Source: an uncultured Prevotellaceae bacterium
GTDB lineage: Bacteria; Bacteroidota; Bacteroidia; Bacteroidales; Bacteroidaceae
Direction of reading: 5' to 3'
Length of the DNA stretch: 39,981 nucleotides
NCBI GenBank assembly: GCA_947167835.1
Contig: CAMVJO010000006.1
Span: 1 to 39,981, forward strand
The translations under genes were made by a program, and so were the position numbers. The first letter of the stretch is position 1; every line of letters starts with the position of its first letter. Of the stretch, positions 1 to 9,127 are shown piece after piece. The notes under the pieces were generated by a model. It had not been told where the DNA came from. It made no database searches and saw only the letters and a list, made by a program, of their open reading frames with translations.

Positions 1-465
1 AAATTAAACAGCTTACTTAAAATAGTTTTACATATTCTTCTCACCCATCTCCCCCCCCTCCATTGTACACCCTCTTGTCTTTACGCCAAGAGTGCGAAAC
101 TCATTTGCAAAATAAGTAAATAAAAGAGAATACTCCAAAAAAAAGGGGATTTATTTTCGGAATAATGGGTTTAATGGGAGAAAATATTCAAAAGGATAAA
201 GAGGGACAAAAAGCTGGGCGTGAATAGAGGGCGGATTATATTCTCTCGCAAAGACAAAGGAACATTTTGGCAACTCCACTTGGAATTGCGCATCCCTATT
301 TCTCTGAAATAGTGTTCTATTTCTCTATATTTGTTGTTAAAATAAATAAAATGGGAGCGGGAATACTTTTTTTTAGTAATTTTGCACGCGTTTATTTTTA
401 GGGTTTCCCTAAGCTCTAAAGCAAGAGTCAAATTTCTAAACGAACAAACATATATTACATAACAC
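1..465. other. Gene-free upstream region of the efflux operon
   Basis: No convincing coding sequence is seen; the 118-aa minus ORF here has no recognisable features. The stretch is AT-rich. It holds a perfect hairpin CTATTTC-tct-GAAATAG at 296-312 and a direct repeat of CTATTTCTCT at 296-305 and 317-326, which could be an operator. A second small hairpin, TTAGGG-ttt-CCCTAA, lies at 398-412 in the probable 5' leader. At 158-176 there is a segment (CGGAATAATGGGTTTAATG) resembling one at 8693-8711. No regulator gene (TetR or AraC type) is present on this side within the window. Confidence 0.7.
377..384 (+). promoter_or_regulatory. Putative -7 box of the efflux operon promoter
   Basis: TAATTTTG matches the Bacteroidetes -7 consensus TAnnTTTG and is followed by GCAC. 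It lies 81 bases before the adaptor start codon, leaving a leader that contains the TTAGGG/CCCTAA hairpin. No good -33 TTTG is seen at the usual 19-21 base spacing. Confidence 0.45.
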
Positions 466-1632
466 ATGAAAAAAACATTTCCATTAAGTTTACTAATCTG
501 CGCAGTCGTGACGGTCGGTTGCAGCAAGAGTCAAGGCGGAATGCCGGCAGCAAGCAACGAGTATGCTGTTGAAACAGTCAAGACTACCGAAGCCAGCACT
601 ACGGTATCTTATCCCGCCACAATCAAAGGTCAGCAAGACATAGAGATTCGCCCCAAAGTGAGCGGTTTCATCACACGTCTTTGCGTGGACGAAGGTGCAT
701 ACGTTCGTAAAGGACAGTTGCTTTTCACTATTGACAATGTGCAGTATGTGGAAGCTGTAAAGTCCGCACAGGCACAGATTAACGTTATCACAACAAACAT
801 CAGCACACAGAAACTGACTGTGGATAACAAGAAGATGCTGTTGGAAAAGAAAATCATCAGCGAATATGACTATCAGGTAGCTGAGAACCAGTTGAAATCT
901 CTCCAAGCCCAACTGGAACAAGCGCAAGCGCAGTTAGCAAGTGCCCGCGAGAACCTGAGATATTGTAGTGTGACAAGTCCTGCCAACGGTTATGTGGGCA
1001 CCATCCCCTACCGTGTGGGAAGTTTAGTCAGCGGACAGTCGGCACAGGCGCTTACTACGGTATCAGATAACAACGTAATGCACGTGTATTTCTCAATGAC
1101 AGAAAAAGATTTGCTTACCCTTTCTCGCGAAAGTGGCGGTGTGAATGGCGCTATCGACAATATGCCCGAGGTTTCCCTCCAACTGGCAGACGGCTCGACT
1201 TACGACATGAAGGGAAAGATTACTACTGCCAGCGGCGTGATAGATCAAAGCACAGGTTCGGTAAGCATGCGTGCTTCATTTGAGAACCCACGCAAAATAC
1301 TGCGTAGCGGTGGCTCTGCTGTCATTCTCTTCCCGACTGTAGTCAAGGAAGCCGTCGTCATCCCGCAGAAGTGTACGTTTGAAATTCAGGAAAAGAAATT
1401 CGTGTACGTTGTAGGTAGCGACAACAAGGTGAAGAGCCGCGAAATCGAAGTGCTCTCCCAGAACGACGGTACAAACTACATCGTAACATCAGGTTTGAAA
1501 TCTGGCGAGCGCATTGTAGTAGATGTTGTGACCAACTTGAAGGACGATATGGAAATCAAACCCATCACTCCCGAACAGGCTGCCAAGAATATAGACCAGG
1601 CCGCCGAAGACCTGAAGAACCGTAAGATGTAA
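466..1632 (+). CDS. RND efflux periplasmic adaptor subunit (AcrA/MexA-like lipoprotein)
   Basis: Periplasmic adaptor (membrane fusion protein) of a tripartite RND pump, linking the inner-membrane transporter to the outer-membrane channel. The N-terminus is a lipoprotein signal with Cys19 after a TVG lipobox-like stretch, so it should be membrane anchored. A barrel-sandwich/lipoyl half motif (near IEIRPKVSGFI, residues ~60-70) precedes an alpha-helical hairpin at ~100-165 rich in Gln/Ala, then the second lipoyl half and a beta-barrel domain. At 388 aa it has the usual family length. It is the first gene of an operon, 115 bases ahead of the pump gene. The substrate cannot be told from sequence. 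Confidence 0.93.
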   Translation: MKKTFPLSLLICAVVTVGCSKSQGGMPAASNEYAVETVKTTEASTTVSYPATIKGQQDIEIRPKVSGFITRLCVDEGAYVRKGQLLFTIDNVQYVEAVKSAQAQINVITTNISTQKLTVDNKKMLLEKKIISEYDYQVAENQLKSLQAQLEQAQAQLASARENLRYCSVTSPANGYVGTIPYRVGSLVSGQSAQALTTVSDNNVMHVYFSMTEKDLLTLSRESGGVNGAIDNMPEVSLQLADGSTYDMKGKITTASGVIDQSTGSVSMRASFENPRKILRSGGSAVILFPTVVKEAVVIPQKCTFEIQEKKFVYVVGSDNKVKSREIEVLSQNDGTNYIVTSGLKSGERIVVDVVTNLKDDMEIKPITPEQAAKNIDQAAEDLKNRKM

Positions 1633-1747
1633 ATCATAATTAATTAAAGGAAAGTAAACCGACAAAGAATCGATATCGTTGTAAGCATCTGATATTCCCT
1701 ACAGGAAAGAAGCTTTACTTCCTTTTAAGAATAATACAAAACAGAAT

Positions 1748-4700
1748 ATGAGATTAGACAGTTTCATAAAAAGGCCGGTACTATCGACGGTAATTTCTGT
1801 ATTCATCGTCATACTCGGTATCTTGGGCCTGATTGCTCTGCCCATCACATCGTATCCCGATATTGCGCCCCCTACGGTTTCGGTATCAACCACCTATAGC
1901 GGCGCATCGGCACAGACAGTATTGAACTCTGTGATAGCCCCATTGGAAGAGCAAATCAATGGTGTGGAAAACATGGACTACATGAGTTCGTCGGCCACAA
2001 ACACCGGCTCAGCCCGCATAGAAATCACTTTCAAGCAGGGAACAGACCCCGATATGGCTGCCGTGAATGTGCAGAACCGCGTATCTATGGCACAGGGGTT
2101 GATGCCTTCAGAAGTAACGAGAGTAGGTATCATCACACAGAAGCGACAGACGGGTTTCCTCATTGCCCTTTCACTCTATGACGAGAGCGACAGTTATTCG
2201 CGCCCCTTCATCGAGAACTATGCCAAGATTAACATTGTGCCTCAGTTGCAACGTGTAACAGGTGTGGGCGATGTCATGGTAATGGGTAGCGACTACTCCA
2301 TACGTATCTGGATGGACCCCGAACTGATGGCACAATACAAACTGATGCCCTCAGACATCACTATGGCGCTATCAAACCAAAATATAGAAGCTGCCCCTGG
2401 TACTTTAGGTGAGCGCGAGAACCAAACCTTCCAATACGTGCTTCGCTATCGCGGACGCCTACAGGAAATTTCTGAGTTTGAGAACATCGTTATCCGCGCA
2501 ACAGCCGATGGCGAAGTACTCTACCTGAAAGACGTCGCTCGTGTAGAATTAGGACGTGCCACATACGCCTTTGGCGGTACCACAAACGGACACAATGCCG
2601 TAACCTGTATGGTGATGCAGCTTGCAGGATCTAACGCCACACAGGTTATTCAAGATGTGGAGAAGCAGTTGGAAATAGCCAGCAAGAGTTTGCCTCACGG
2701 ATTGAAGATTGATACACTTATGAACGCCAACGACTTCCTCTTCGCATCTATTGAAGAGGTAACGAAGACACTCGTCGAAGCCTTCATTCTGGTGTTCCTC
2801 GTGGTATTCATCTTCTTGCAGGACTTCCGCTCTACCCTTATTCCCGCCATTGCCATTCCCGTAGCATTGATTGGTGCTTTTTTTGCCCTTTACATCATCG
2901 GCTTCAGCATCAACCTTCTTACGTTAAATGCTCTTGTATTGGCCATTGCTATTGTAGTGGACGATGCCATTATCGTGGTGGAAGGCGTTCACGCGAAGTT
3001 AGACCAAGGCTACAAGTCGCAAGTAAAAGCCTCTATTGACGCGATGAGCGAATTAGGTGGCGCTATCCTCTCTATTACGCTCGTAATGATGGCCGTGTTT
3101 ATTCCTGTGAGCTTCATGGCGGGCACTAGTGGTGTGTTCTATCGTCAGTTCGGTATCACAATGGCAGTAGCTATAGGATTCTCCGCACTCAACGCCCTCA
3201 CCCTTTCGCCTGCACTCTGTGCACTTTTCCTTAAACCACATGACAAAGAGACGACCTTGAGCGAAAGAATGAAGACCGCCACCAAGGAAGCAGCAGGCAT
3301 TATGGCACGCCAGTACAAACCCAGGAGAATCAGTCTTTCTCCGAAAGTTACCGTAATACTACTTATCCTCACAATAGGATTCCTGATTGGCGGATGCTTC
3401 ACGTTTGACAACGTCATCGTTAGTATCGTGGCATATACCGTAGCCATACTGATGCTTATCGGATTGTTCAGCAAACGTTTTATTGATGCTTTCAACCAAT
3501 TCTACGACCGCCTTCAGAACAAATATAAGAAAGGTGTGGAAAAGACGGTGAAACATCCCAAGACGGCCATGGGTCTCGTAGCACTCTCCATAGCATTGCT
3601 TGTTTATTTGATGAACATCACTCCTTCTTCGCTTGTTCCAACGGAAGACCAAGGTACTGTGTTGTGTGCCATCTCACTTCCTCCCGGTACTTCGCAAGAC
3701 CGTACCGACTCCTTGCTTACCGAAGTAGATAAACTCATTGCTGCCAATCCCGCAGTAAAGACACGTACCGTCATATCGGGATTCTCCATGATGGGTGGAC
3801 AAGGAGCAAGTTATGGTACTGCCATTGTCAAACTGAAACCTTTTGAGGAACGCGGACTGATAGACCGAGCCGATATCGTGGCAGGTATGCTCTTCCTCAA
3901 AGCGCGCAATGTGATCAAGGATGCTCAGGTGCTCTTTTTCACCCCGCCAATGATTCCAGGTTACGGAGCCATGAGTGGTGTATCGATGTATGTGCAAGAC
4001 CGTACGGGCGGTGATCTTAACAAGTTCTTTGAAGTGACACAGAACTTTATGAACAAGCTGATGGAGCGCCCTGAGATACAAACGGCTCAGACCACCTTCA
4101 ATCCAAACTTCCCGCAATACATGATTGACATTGATGCTGCTGCGTGCATGAAGGCCGGACTGCAACCTTCTGATATCCTTTCCACATTACAGGGATACAT
4201 AGGAAGTCAGTACGTCTCTAACTTCAACCGCTTCGGTAAGATGTACCGCGTAATGATACAGTCTGAGCGTGCCGACCGTACCAACATAGAATCTCTCAAG
4301 AAGATTAAGGTACGCAACGGAGGCAACATGGCTCCTATCACACAGTTTATGAATATCCGCCGCGTATATGGACCGGACAACATCAACCGCTTCAATATGT
4401 ACACCAGTATCTCCGTAAGCAGTACTGCTGCCGAAGGATATACCACCGGTGAAGCTATCCAAGCTGTGAAAGAAGTGGCCGAAAGTCTGCCGCAGGGATA
4501 TAGTTACGAATTCTCGAGCATGTCAAGAGAAGAAGCCGATTCTACTAATACTACGGCGCTCATCTTCTTGCTTTGCTTCGTATTTATCTACTTGCTCCTC
4601 AGTGCACAGTACGAGAGTTACATCCTGCCTCTGGCCGTATTGCTCTCTGTACCTTTCGGACTGCTGGGTTCCTTCCTCTTCATCCAGGGAATGGGCGGAA

Positions 4701-5182
4701 TAGACACACTCATCAAGTCATTCATCCATATCTCTCTGTTGGGAAGCGCGTCAAACAATATCTATGTGCAGATTGCTCTCATCATGCTTATCGGTCTGTT
4801 GGCAAAGAATGCCATTCTGATTGTAGAGTTCGCCCTCGACCGTCGCAAGATGGGTATGAGCATCAAGTGGGCAGCCATTTTAGGTTCTGCAGCCCGTCTG
4901 CGTCCTATTTTGATGACTTCGTTCGCCATGATTATCGGTCTGTTGCCGTTGATGTTCGCCTTCGGTGCAGGAGCTAACGGAAACAGAGCATTGGGAACGA
5001 CAGCCATCGGCGGTATGCTTATCGGTATGCTTTGCCAGATATATATCGTACCTGTGCTGTTTATGATATTCCAAAGCATTCAGGAACGCTTCAAGCCCAT
5101 GACATGGGAAACAGGTGAGACAGAAGCCTCTCGTGCCGACTTGGAGCAATATGCCGGAATCTCAAAGCAAGACGCTGAATAA
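1748..5182 (+). CDS. RND efflux pump, inner-membrane transporter (AcrB/HAE1 family)
   Basis: Proton-driven multidrug-type exporter forming the inner-membrane trimer. The start MRLDSFIKRPVLS is typical of HAE1 pumps. The proton-relay residues are visible: an Asp pair in TM4 (VVDDAIIVVEG, around residue 403) and a Lys in TM10 (GLLAKNAILIVEF). Length is 1144 aa, about 100 more than AcrB. Most of the excess is one block at about residues 497-580, between TM6 and the periplasmic half-way point, which contains two extra hydrophobic segments (around VILLILTIGFLIGG and IVAYTVAILMLIGL). A smaller insertion precedes TM10. It sits between adaptor and channel genes in one operon. Confidence 0.95.
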   Translation: MRLDSFIKRPVLSTVISVFIVILGILGLIALPITSYPDIAPPTVSVSTTYSGASAQTVLNSVIAPLEEQINGVENMDYMSSSATNTGSARIEITFKQGTDPDMAAVNVQNRVSMAQGLMPSEVTRVGIITQKRQTGFLIALSLYDESDSYSRPFIENYAKINIVPQLQRVTGVGDVMVMGSDYSIRIWMDPELMAQYKLMPSDITMALSNQNIEAAPGTLGERENQTFQYVLRYRGRLQEISEFENIVIRATADGEVLYLKDVARVELGRATYAFGGTTNGHNAVTCMVMQLAGSNATQVIQDVEKQLEIASKSLPHGLKIDTLMNANDFLFASIEEVTKTLVEAFILVFLVVFIFLQDFRSTLIPAIAIPVALIGAFFALYIIGFSINLLTLNALVLAIAIVVDDAIIVVEGVHAKLDQGYKSQVKASIDAMSELGGAILSITLVMMAVFIPVSFMAGTSGVFYRQFGITMAVAIGFSALNALTLSPALCALFLKPHDKETTLSERMKTATKEAAGIMARQYKPRRISLSPKVTVILLILTIGFLIGGCFTFDNVIVSIVAYTVAILMLIGLFSKRFIDAFNQFYDRLQNKYKKGVEKTVKHPKTAMGLVALSIALLVYLMNITPSSLVPTEDQGTVLCAISLPPGTSQDRTDSLLTEVDKLIAANPAVKTRTVISGFSMMGGQGASYGTAIVKLKPFEERGLIDRADIVAGMLFLKARNVIKDAQVLFFTPPMIPGYGAMSGVSMYVQDRTGGDLNKFFEVTQNFMNKLMERPEIQTAQTTFNPNFPQYMIDIDAAACMKAGLQPSDILSTLQGYIGSQYVSNFNRFGKMYRVMIQSERADRTNIESLKKIKVRNGGNMAPITQFMNIRRVYGPDNINRFNMYTSISVSSTAAEGYTTGEAIQAVKEVAESLPQGYSYEFSSMSREEADSTNTTALIFLLCFVFIYLLLSAQYESYILPLAVLLSVPFGLLGSFLFIQGMGGIDTLIKSFIHISLLGSASNNIYVQIALIMLIGLLAKNAILIVEFALDRRKMGMSIKWAAILGSAARLRPILMTSFAMIIGLLPLMFAFGAGANGNRALGTTAIGGMLIGMLCQIYIVPVLFMIFQSIQERFKPMTWETGETEASRADLEQYAGISKQDAE

Positions 5183-5221
5183 ACTGAAGTGGAACCAAAA
5201 CTTATCAAAGAATTTAGAAAC

Positions 5222-6595
5222 ATGAAAAAGATATTCATTCTCGCGCTTGCTTCACTCTCTTTGCATAGCTGTCACATATACGAGAAGTACGAAAGGCCAG
5301 ACAATCTGCCTACGAAAGGACTTTATCGCAATGTGAACGAAGCCAATGCCGACACCGTAAACTTCGGCAATAAAGCCTGGAGAGAAGTTTTCACCGACCC
5401 ACTGTTGCAAGACCTCATACAGAAAGCGCTTCAGCAGAATACCAATATGCAGGAAGCCGACCTAACTATACTCCAGGCCGAGCAGGGATATAAAATCTCG
5501 CGCCTTGCCTTCCTGCCGCAGCTTGCACTCTCGCCGCAGGGCACACTCACATCGTGGGACTTCGGCAAGGCCACACAGGTATATAACATACCCGTCAGCG
5601 CCTCTTGGCAGATTGACGCTTTCGGCAGTCTGAGAAATGCCAAGAAGCAGTCGGAAATGAGCCTGATGCAAGCACGCATTGCTAAGCAAGCAGTTCAGAC
5701 ATCTATCATCGCGAATGTGGCAAACCTCTACTACACCCTTGTGATGCTTGACGAACAACTCAATACCACCAAGAGCACCATTACTCTTTGGGAAGACAAC
5801 GTGCGCACTATGGAGGCTATGGCCGAAGCAGCCATGACAAACTTCGCAGCTGTGGCGCAAGCTAAAGCAAACCTGATGGAGATTAAAGCTTCTGTTCCCG
5901 CACTCGAACAAAACATTCAGCAAACAGAAAATGCACTCTCCGTACTCCTGCACGAAGCCCCCCACTCCATTGCACGTGCCGCCAGTCTGAGTTCCGAAAG
6001 CTTCCCCGCTTCGATGTCGGTAGGCGTTCCCTTGCAACTGCTCACCAACCGCCCCGATGTGCGCATAGCCGAATACAAACTGGCCTACGCTTTCTATGGA
6101 GTGCAGAAGGCACACTCTGCCTTCTATCCTCAAATCACCATATCGGGACAGGCTGGTTGGACCAACAATAGCGGAATGGGACTTGTCAATCCTGGAAAGA
6201 TTCTGTCTTCTGCCGTTGGCTCCATTGTGCAGCCACTCTTTATGAAAGGACAGCTCACAGCTAATCTGAAGATTTCAAAAGCACAACAAGAGATAGCCAC
6301 ACTCGATTTCGAGCAGGCACTTCTCAATGCAGGACAGGAAGTATCTAATGCACTCACCTCCTATCAGACTGCTATCTCTAAGGCAGAAATCAGAACTCAG
6401 GAAGTAGAGAAACTACAGGAAGCAAAAGAACGTACACTCGACCTCTTCAAATACACCAATACTACCAGTTATCTGGAGACGCTTACTGCACAGCAAAGTC
6501 TGCTCAATGCCCAGTTGTCACTCATCAACGACAACTACAGCAAGGTTCAGGCTATCATCAATCTCTATGCAGCCCTGGGCGGAGGAAGAGAGTAA
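5222..6595 (+). CDS. Outer-membrane efflux channel lipoprotein (TolC/OprM/NodT family)
   Basis: Outer-membrane exit duct of the RND system. I chose the ATG at 5222 rather than the tracked GTG at 5189, because it gives a clean lipoprotein signal (MKKIFILALASLSLHSC) with Cys17 and a 457-aa protein of normal OprM size. Two OEP repeats are visible. Each has long amphipathic helices rich in Ala/Gln, and the second contains the family's LLTNRPDVR-type motif and the terminal TAQQSLLNAQLSL region. It starts 39 bases after the pump stop codon, so it is co-transcribed. Confidence 0.93.
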   Translation: MKKIFILALASLSLHSCHIYEKYERPDNLPTKGLYRNVNEANADTVNFGNKAWREVFTDPLLQDLIQKALQQNTNMQEADLTILQAEQGYKISRLAFLPQLALSPQGTLTSWDFGKATQVYNIPVSASWQIDAFGSLRNAKKQSEMSLMQARIAKQAVQTSIIANVANLYYTLVMLDEQLNTTKSTITLWEDNVRTMEAMAEAAMTNFAAVAQAKANLMEIKASVPALEQNIQQTENALSVLLHEAPHSIARAASLSSESFPASMSVGVPLQLLTNRPDVRIAEYKLAYAFYGVQKAHSAFYPQITISGQAGWTNNSGMGLVNPGKILSSAVGSIVQPLFMKGQLTANLKISKAQQEIATLDFEQALLNAGQEVSNALTSYQTAISKAEIRTQEVEKLQEAKERTLDLFKYTNTTSYLETLTAQQSLLNAQLSLINDNYSKVQAIINLYAALGGGRE

Positions 6596-6638
6596 GTCTA
6601 ATATCAGAACTCCCTATATAAATAAAAAACGAACAAAC

Positions 6639-7427
6639 ATGATCAGTCAATTAGCACATGTTGAGCCCGGCGCTCAGATTGGGCAAAACGTAGATATTTT
6701 TCCCTTTGCATACGTGCAAAAAGATGTAGTGATTGGCGACAATTGTGTCATCATGCCACACGCCAGCATACTCAACGGCACCAGAATGGGCAATAACAAC
6801 CGCATCTTCCAAAACGTAGTGATAGGTGCCATGCCACAAGCCACACGCTTTCAGGAAGGAACACCCGTTACCGTTACCATTGGCGATAACAACGTAATTC
6901 GCGAAAACGTAGTTATTGCCGGAGGCTACCAGAGAGACGGAGGCACTTGCATAGGCAACGACAACCACCTGATGGACAAAGTACATATCAGCCACGACGT
7001 GCAAATCAAAAACCGTTGCACCATAGGTATCAACAGCATCCTTTCCTCTCGCAGCGAAGTAGATAGCAACAGCATCGTGGCCAACTCCGTCATACTGCAG
7101 GTAGATGTTCGTGTAGGAAGATACAGCCTCGTTGAGAGCGGTTGCCGCGTTCCAAAGGACATTCCACCATATATTATTATAGGAGGAAACCCAGCCCTCT
7201 TCCATGGCGTAAACGAGAGAATACTCCAACGCACAGGCTCAGACAAAGAGACCATACACTCCATAGCCAATGCCTATCGCATAGTGTATATGGGTAATTT
7301 CTCTATCGAAGATGCCATATACCAGATTAAGGACCAGATTGAGAAGACAGACGAAATAGAATACATCACCAATTTCATCGAATCTTCCAAGCACGGCATC
7401 GTTCGCCAAATGTCTTCCAACGATTGA
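6639..7427 (+). CDS. lpxA: LpxA-family acyl-ACP--UDP-sugar O-acyltransferase, possibly a paralogue
   Basis: Left-handed beta-helix acyltransferase of the LpxA type; canonical LpxA adds a 3-hydroxyacyl chain to UDP-GlcNAc at the start of lipid A synthesis. The start MISQLAHVEPGAQIG at 6639 gives 262 aa, the classic LpxA length; the longer tracked ORF begins inside the channel gene. Hexapeptide repeats run to about residue 190. Both histidines of the catalytic HIxHD motif are kept (KVHISHDV), and the DIPPYIIIGGNPA segment and helical C-terminus fit. The conserved IHRGT motif of E. coli LpxA is replaced by AGGYQRDGGT, so this may be a second, divergent copy. It follows the efflux channel gene by only 43 bases, suggesting co-transcription. 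Confidence 0.8.
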   Translation: MISQLAHVEPGAQIGQNVDIFPFAYVQKDVVIGDNCVIMPHASILNGTRMGNNNRIFQNVVIGAMPQATRFQEGTPVTVTIGDNNVIRENVVIAGGYQRDGGTCIGNDNHLMDKVHISHDVQIKNRCTIGINSILSSRSEVDSNSIVANSVILQVDVRVGRYSLVESGCRVPKDIPPYIIIGGNPALFHGVNERILQRTGSDKETIHSIANAYRIVYMGNFSIEDAIYQIKDQIEKTDEIEYITNFIESSKHGIVRQMSSND

Positions 7428-7493
7428 GAAAACCCATTTATCAAAAATTCCTTCCCGTTCCCCTTTCGGAATCATCAAGGATCTAAATACTCA

Positions 7494-7522
7494 AAAACGC
7501 AATCGCTTGGCGATTGCGTTTT
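7494..7522 (+). terminator. Strong intrinsic terminator after the efflux/LpxA operon
   Basis: A perfect 13-bp stem AAAACGCAATCGC / GCGATTGCGTTTT with a TTG loop, followed by TG and more T. The flanking A and T runs make it bidirectional, so it could also serve the convergent transposase gene whose stop is at 7590. Confidence 0.88.
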
Positions 7523-7589
7523 GTGTTTTGTCATATCAGGGAAAGTAATAGTCCCGTTCCTTCCCGCGGATTTTATCCGCCTCCCCACC

Positions 7590-8612
7590 TCACCTCTCAA
7601 CCAGCCTTCTCCCAATCTCGTTCAAGGCCACAAATCGATACCGCTGCGAAGTCACAGGAATTGGACTATAATAATAGTGCTTTGTCTCAGCTTTTCGTCG
7701 TAAAGCATCCTCTGTTGCTTTCATCACAACGGGATTCACAAAAGCGCTTTCATCAGGCTCCATCATCAGCAGTTTACCTCTTGAAGACGCCTCGAAATAC
7801 ACTCCGCCCGGCTTGTAGTAACGTTCTTGTGGAGAGCCTTCCTTCGGAAAGCCGTCGTTCAGTAGCACTACCAACGGGAATCCTTTTTCACGAACCATTC
7901 TGGCTATTCTCTGCTCACCTTTGCTGATGGCCGCCGTATAAGTTACCGCACCATTATGTGCTGCGGCCAAGACAGATTGCAGCCGTTCCTCTATCTGTCC
8001 CTCACTGGCATCACGACTCATTTCCACCAATTGTCTTTCAGGCCAATCCAATAGGAAGTGGTTACCCAAAGACGTAAACTGCAACTGGCACACATTCGTC
8101 TTGCGATGTATCCTGAAGAGATCGGGATTCAGTTTGCGCTGCCATGCACGTTCTGCGTTGGCTTTCACATATTCTATCATGGCGTGCAGTTGCCCTTTGT
8201 GCGTCAGCACACGATAGAATGGCGGTGAATCATACAAGTTTTCTTCAAATCCCAGTTTACGAGCTTCCTCCTTGCATCCTTGCATATAGCCGCGTACCAC
8301 CTGACGTATGCTTCGTGGCATTGTCCGCTGCACTTGGAGCACCATGTGATGATGGTCTGGCATCACTTTGTCTGCAAGAATCTTTATTTCCGGACACATC
8401 TCCAACAACCTCCGCTGCTGATTGATGAGTGCCCAACCAATCGGGGTCTTTTCAATGACAGCCTCAAATCCATTATGAGCGAGTTTACCAAATAACGACT
8501 GCCGTGCGTTGGCCACCATAGTTACATGCACGATGCATGTTTTGCGCCATGCTCCAGGCTCCAACCACGTATGTTTCTCGTTTTGTAGTATGTTTACACT
8601 CTCGTTGGTCAT
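7590..8612 (-). CDS. REP-associated tyrosine transposase (RAYT, Y1-type) with C-terminal extension
   Basis: Single-strand DNA transposase of the Y1/HUH class. Numbering the tracked 359-aa ORF, the metal-binding HUH motif is in MPDHHHMVL (residues 106-108) and the catalytic Tyr is Tyr167 in IEYVKANAERAW. I prefer the start at 8612 (MTNESVN), giving 340 aa; the longer start at 8669 cannot be excluded. The family core ends near residue 190. About 150 further residues follow, with motifs ISKGEQRIAR, LVVLLNDGF and FEASSRGKLLMM that look like a Rossmann-type (perhaps DprA/Smf-like) fold; that assignment is tentative. No inverted terminal repeats or partner genes flank it, as usual for domesticated RAYTs. 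REP-like elements occur at 8976-9066 and 17508-17903. Confidence 0.85.
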   Translation of the reverse strand: MTNESVNILQNEKHTWLEPGAWRKTCIVHVTMVANARQSLFGKLAHNGFEAVIEKTPIGWALINQQRRLLEMCPEIKILADKVMPDHHHMVLQVQRTMPRSIRQVVRGYMQGCKEEARKLGFEENLYDSPPFYRVLTHKGQLHAMIEYVKANAERAWQRKLNPDLFRIHRKTNVCQLQFTSLGNHFLLDWPERQLVEMSRDASEGQIEERLQSVLAAAHNGAVTYTAAISKGEQRIARMVREKGFPLVVLLNDGFPKEGSPQERYYKPGGVYFEASSRGKLLMMEPDESAFVNPVVMKATEDALRRKAETKHYYYSPIPVTSQRYRFVALNEIGRRLVER

Positions 8613-8837
8613 TAGCAAATATAATTTGCAGTTAAGCGACGGGACATTACCCGCCTGCTTTGAAAACAATATGAATTCTGATTCTTGATTGTCGGAATAA
8701 TCGGTTTAACGATATTTCTGCAAAAATAGTAATAAATCCTTTTGCATCGAGTTTTTGAAATATTTATTATGGAAAACCTATTTTTCTTTTGGGATATTCA
8801 AGCGCACTCCAAATTACCTCGGACCTATCACTTTTTT

Positions 8838-8911
8838 GCTCCGAGCTAATCTATTTTTGCTCGACATTTTTTAAATTTTGCTCGGAGAAAAAAAGTTTTA
8901 GCTCCGAGCTA
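8838..8911. repeat. GCTCCGAGCTA repeats with inverted copy
   Basis: GCTCCGAGCTA occurs at 8838-8848 and 8901-8911, with the inverted core GCTCGGAG at 8880-8887, each preceded by a T-rich stretch (a further partial TTTTTGCTCGAC copy is at 8855-8865). GCTCGGAG at 8880-8887 can pair with CTCCGAGC at 8902-8909 across a 14-base loop. Function is unknown; it lies 280-350 bases upstream of the penicillin-binding protein gene. Confidence 0.6.
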
Positions 8912-8975
8912 TTTTTACGTTTATTTTTTAGGGTAAAAAATTGAGCTTTGCTGCTTTAGAATTTCACGGCTTTTT

Positions 8976-9066
8976 ATGGGGTTAATGGGCTTACAGGGCA
9001 TTGTAGGTCTTTGCCCAATCTCCCCATTCCGCCCATTAACCCCATTAAGCCCATCAACCCCATCCC
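8976..9066. repeat. REP-like inverted repeat with 9-bp CCCATTAAN tandem units
   Basis: ATGGGGTTAATGGGC (8976-8990) and GCCCATTAACCCCAT (9031-9045) are a perfect 15-bp inverted repeat. Inside its 40-base loop is a second hairpin GGGCA/TGCCC (8996-9000, 9012-9016). The right arm continues as four 9-base units (CCCATTAAC, CCCATTAAG, CCCATCAAC, CCCATCCCC; 9032-9066 or so). The same 9-mer forms an eight-unit array in the prophage at 37867-37940. The nearby RAYT makes a REP/BIME interpretation attractive, but that is inference. Confidence 0.75.
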
Positions 9067-9119
9067 CAGTCAATAATTAAAAAAAAGATTAAAAAGAGCC
9101 ATATTATTTTTTTTTGATG

Positions 9120-9127
9120 TAAATTTG
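9120..9127 (+). promoter_or_regulatory. Putative -7 box for the PBP1A gene cluster
   Basis: TAAATTTG fits the Bacteroidetes -7 consensus TAnnTTTG and lies 63 bases before the start codon. A clear -33 TTTG at the usual distance is not seen. Confidence 0.45.

Noticed and set aside
5189-5221. GTG start for the outer-membrane channel
   Set aside because: The ATG at 5222 gives a proper lipoprotein signal; the GTG start adds a charged stretch before it.
6507-6638. Upstream extension of the LpxA-like protein
   Set aside because: It lies inside the channel gene and would precede the normal LpxA start by 44 unlikely residues.
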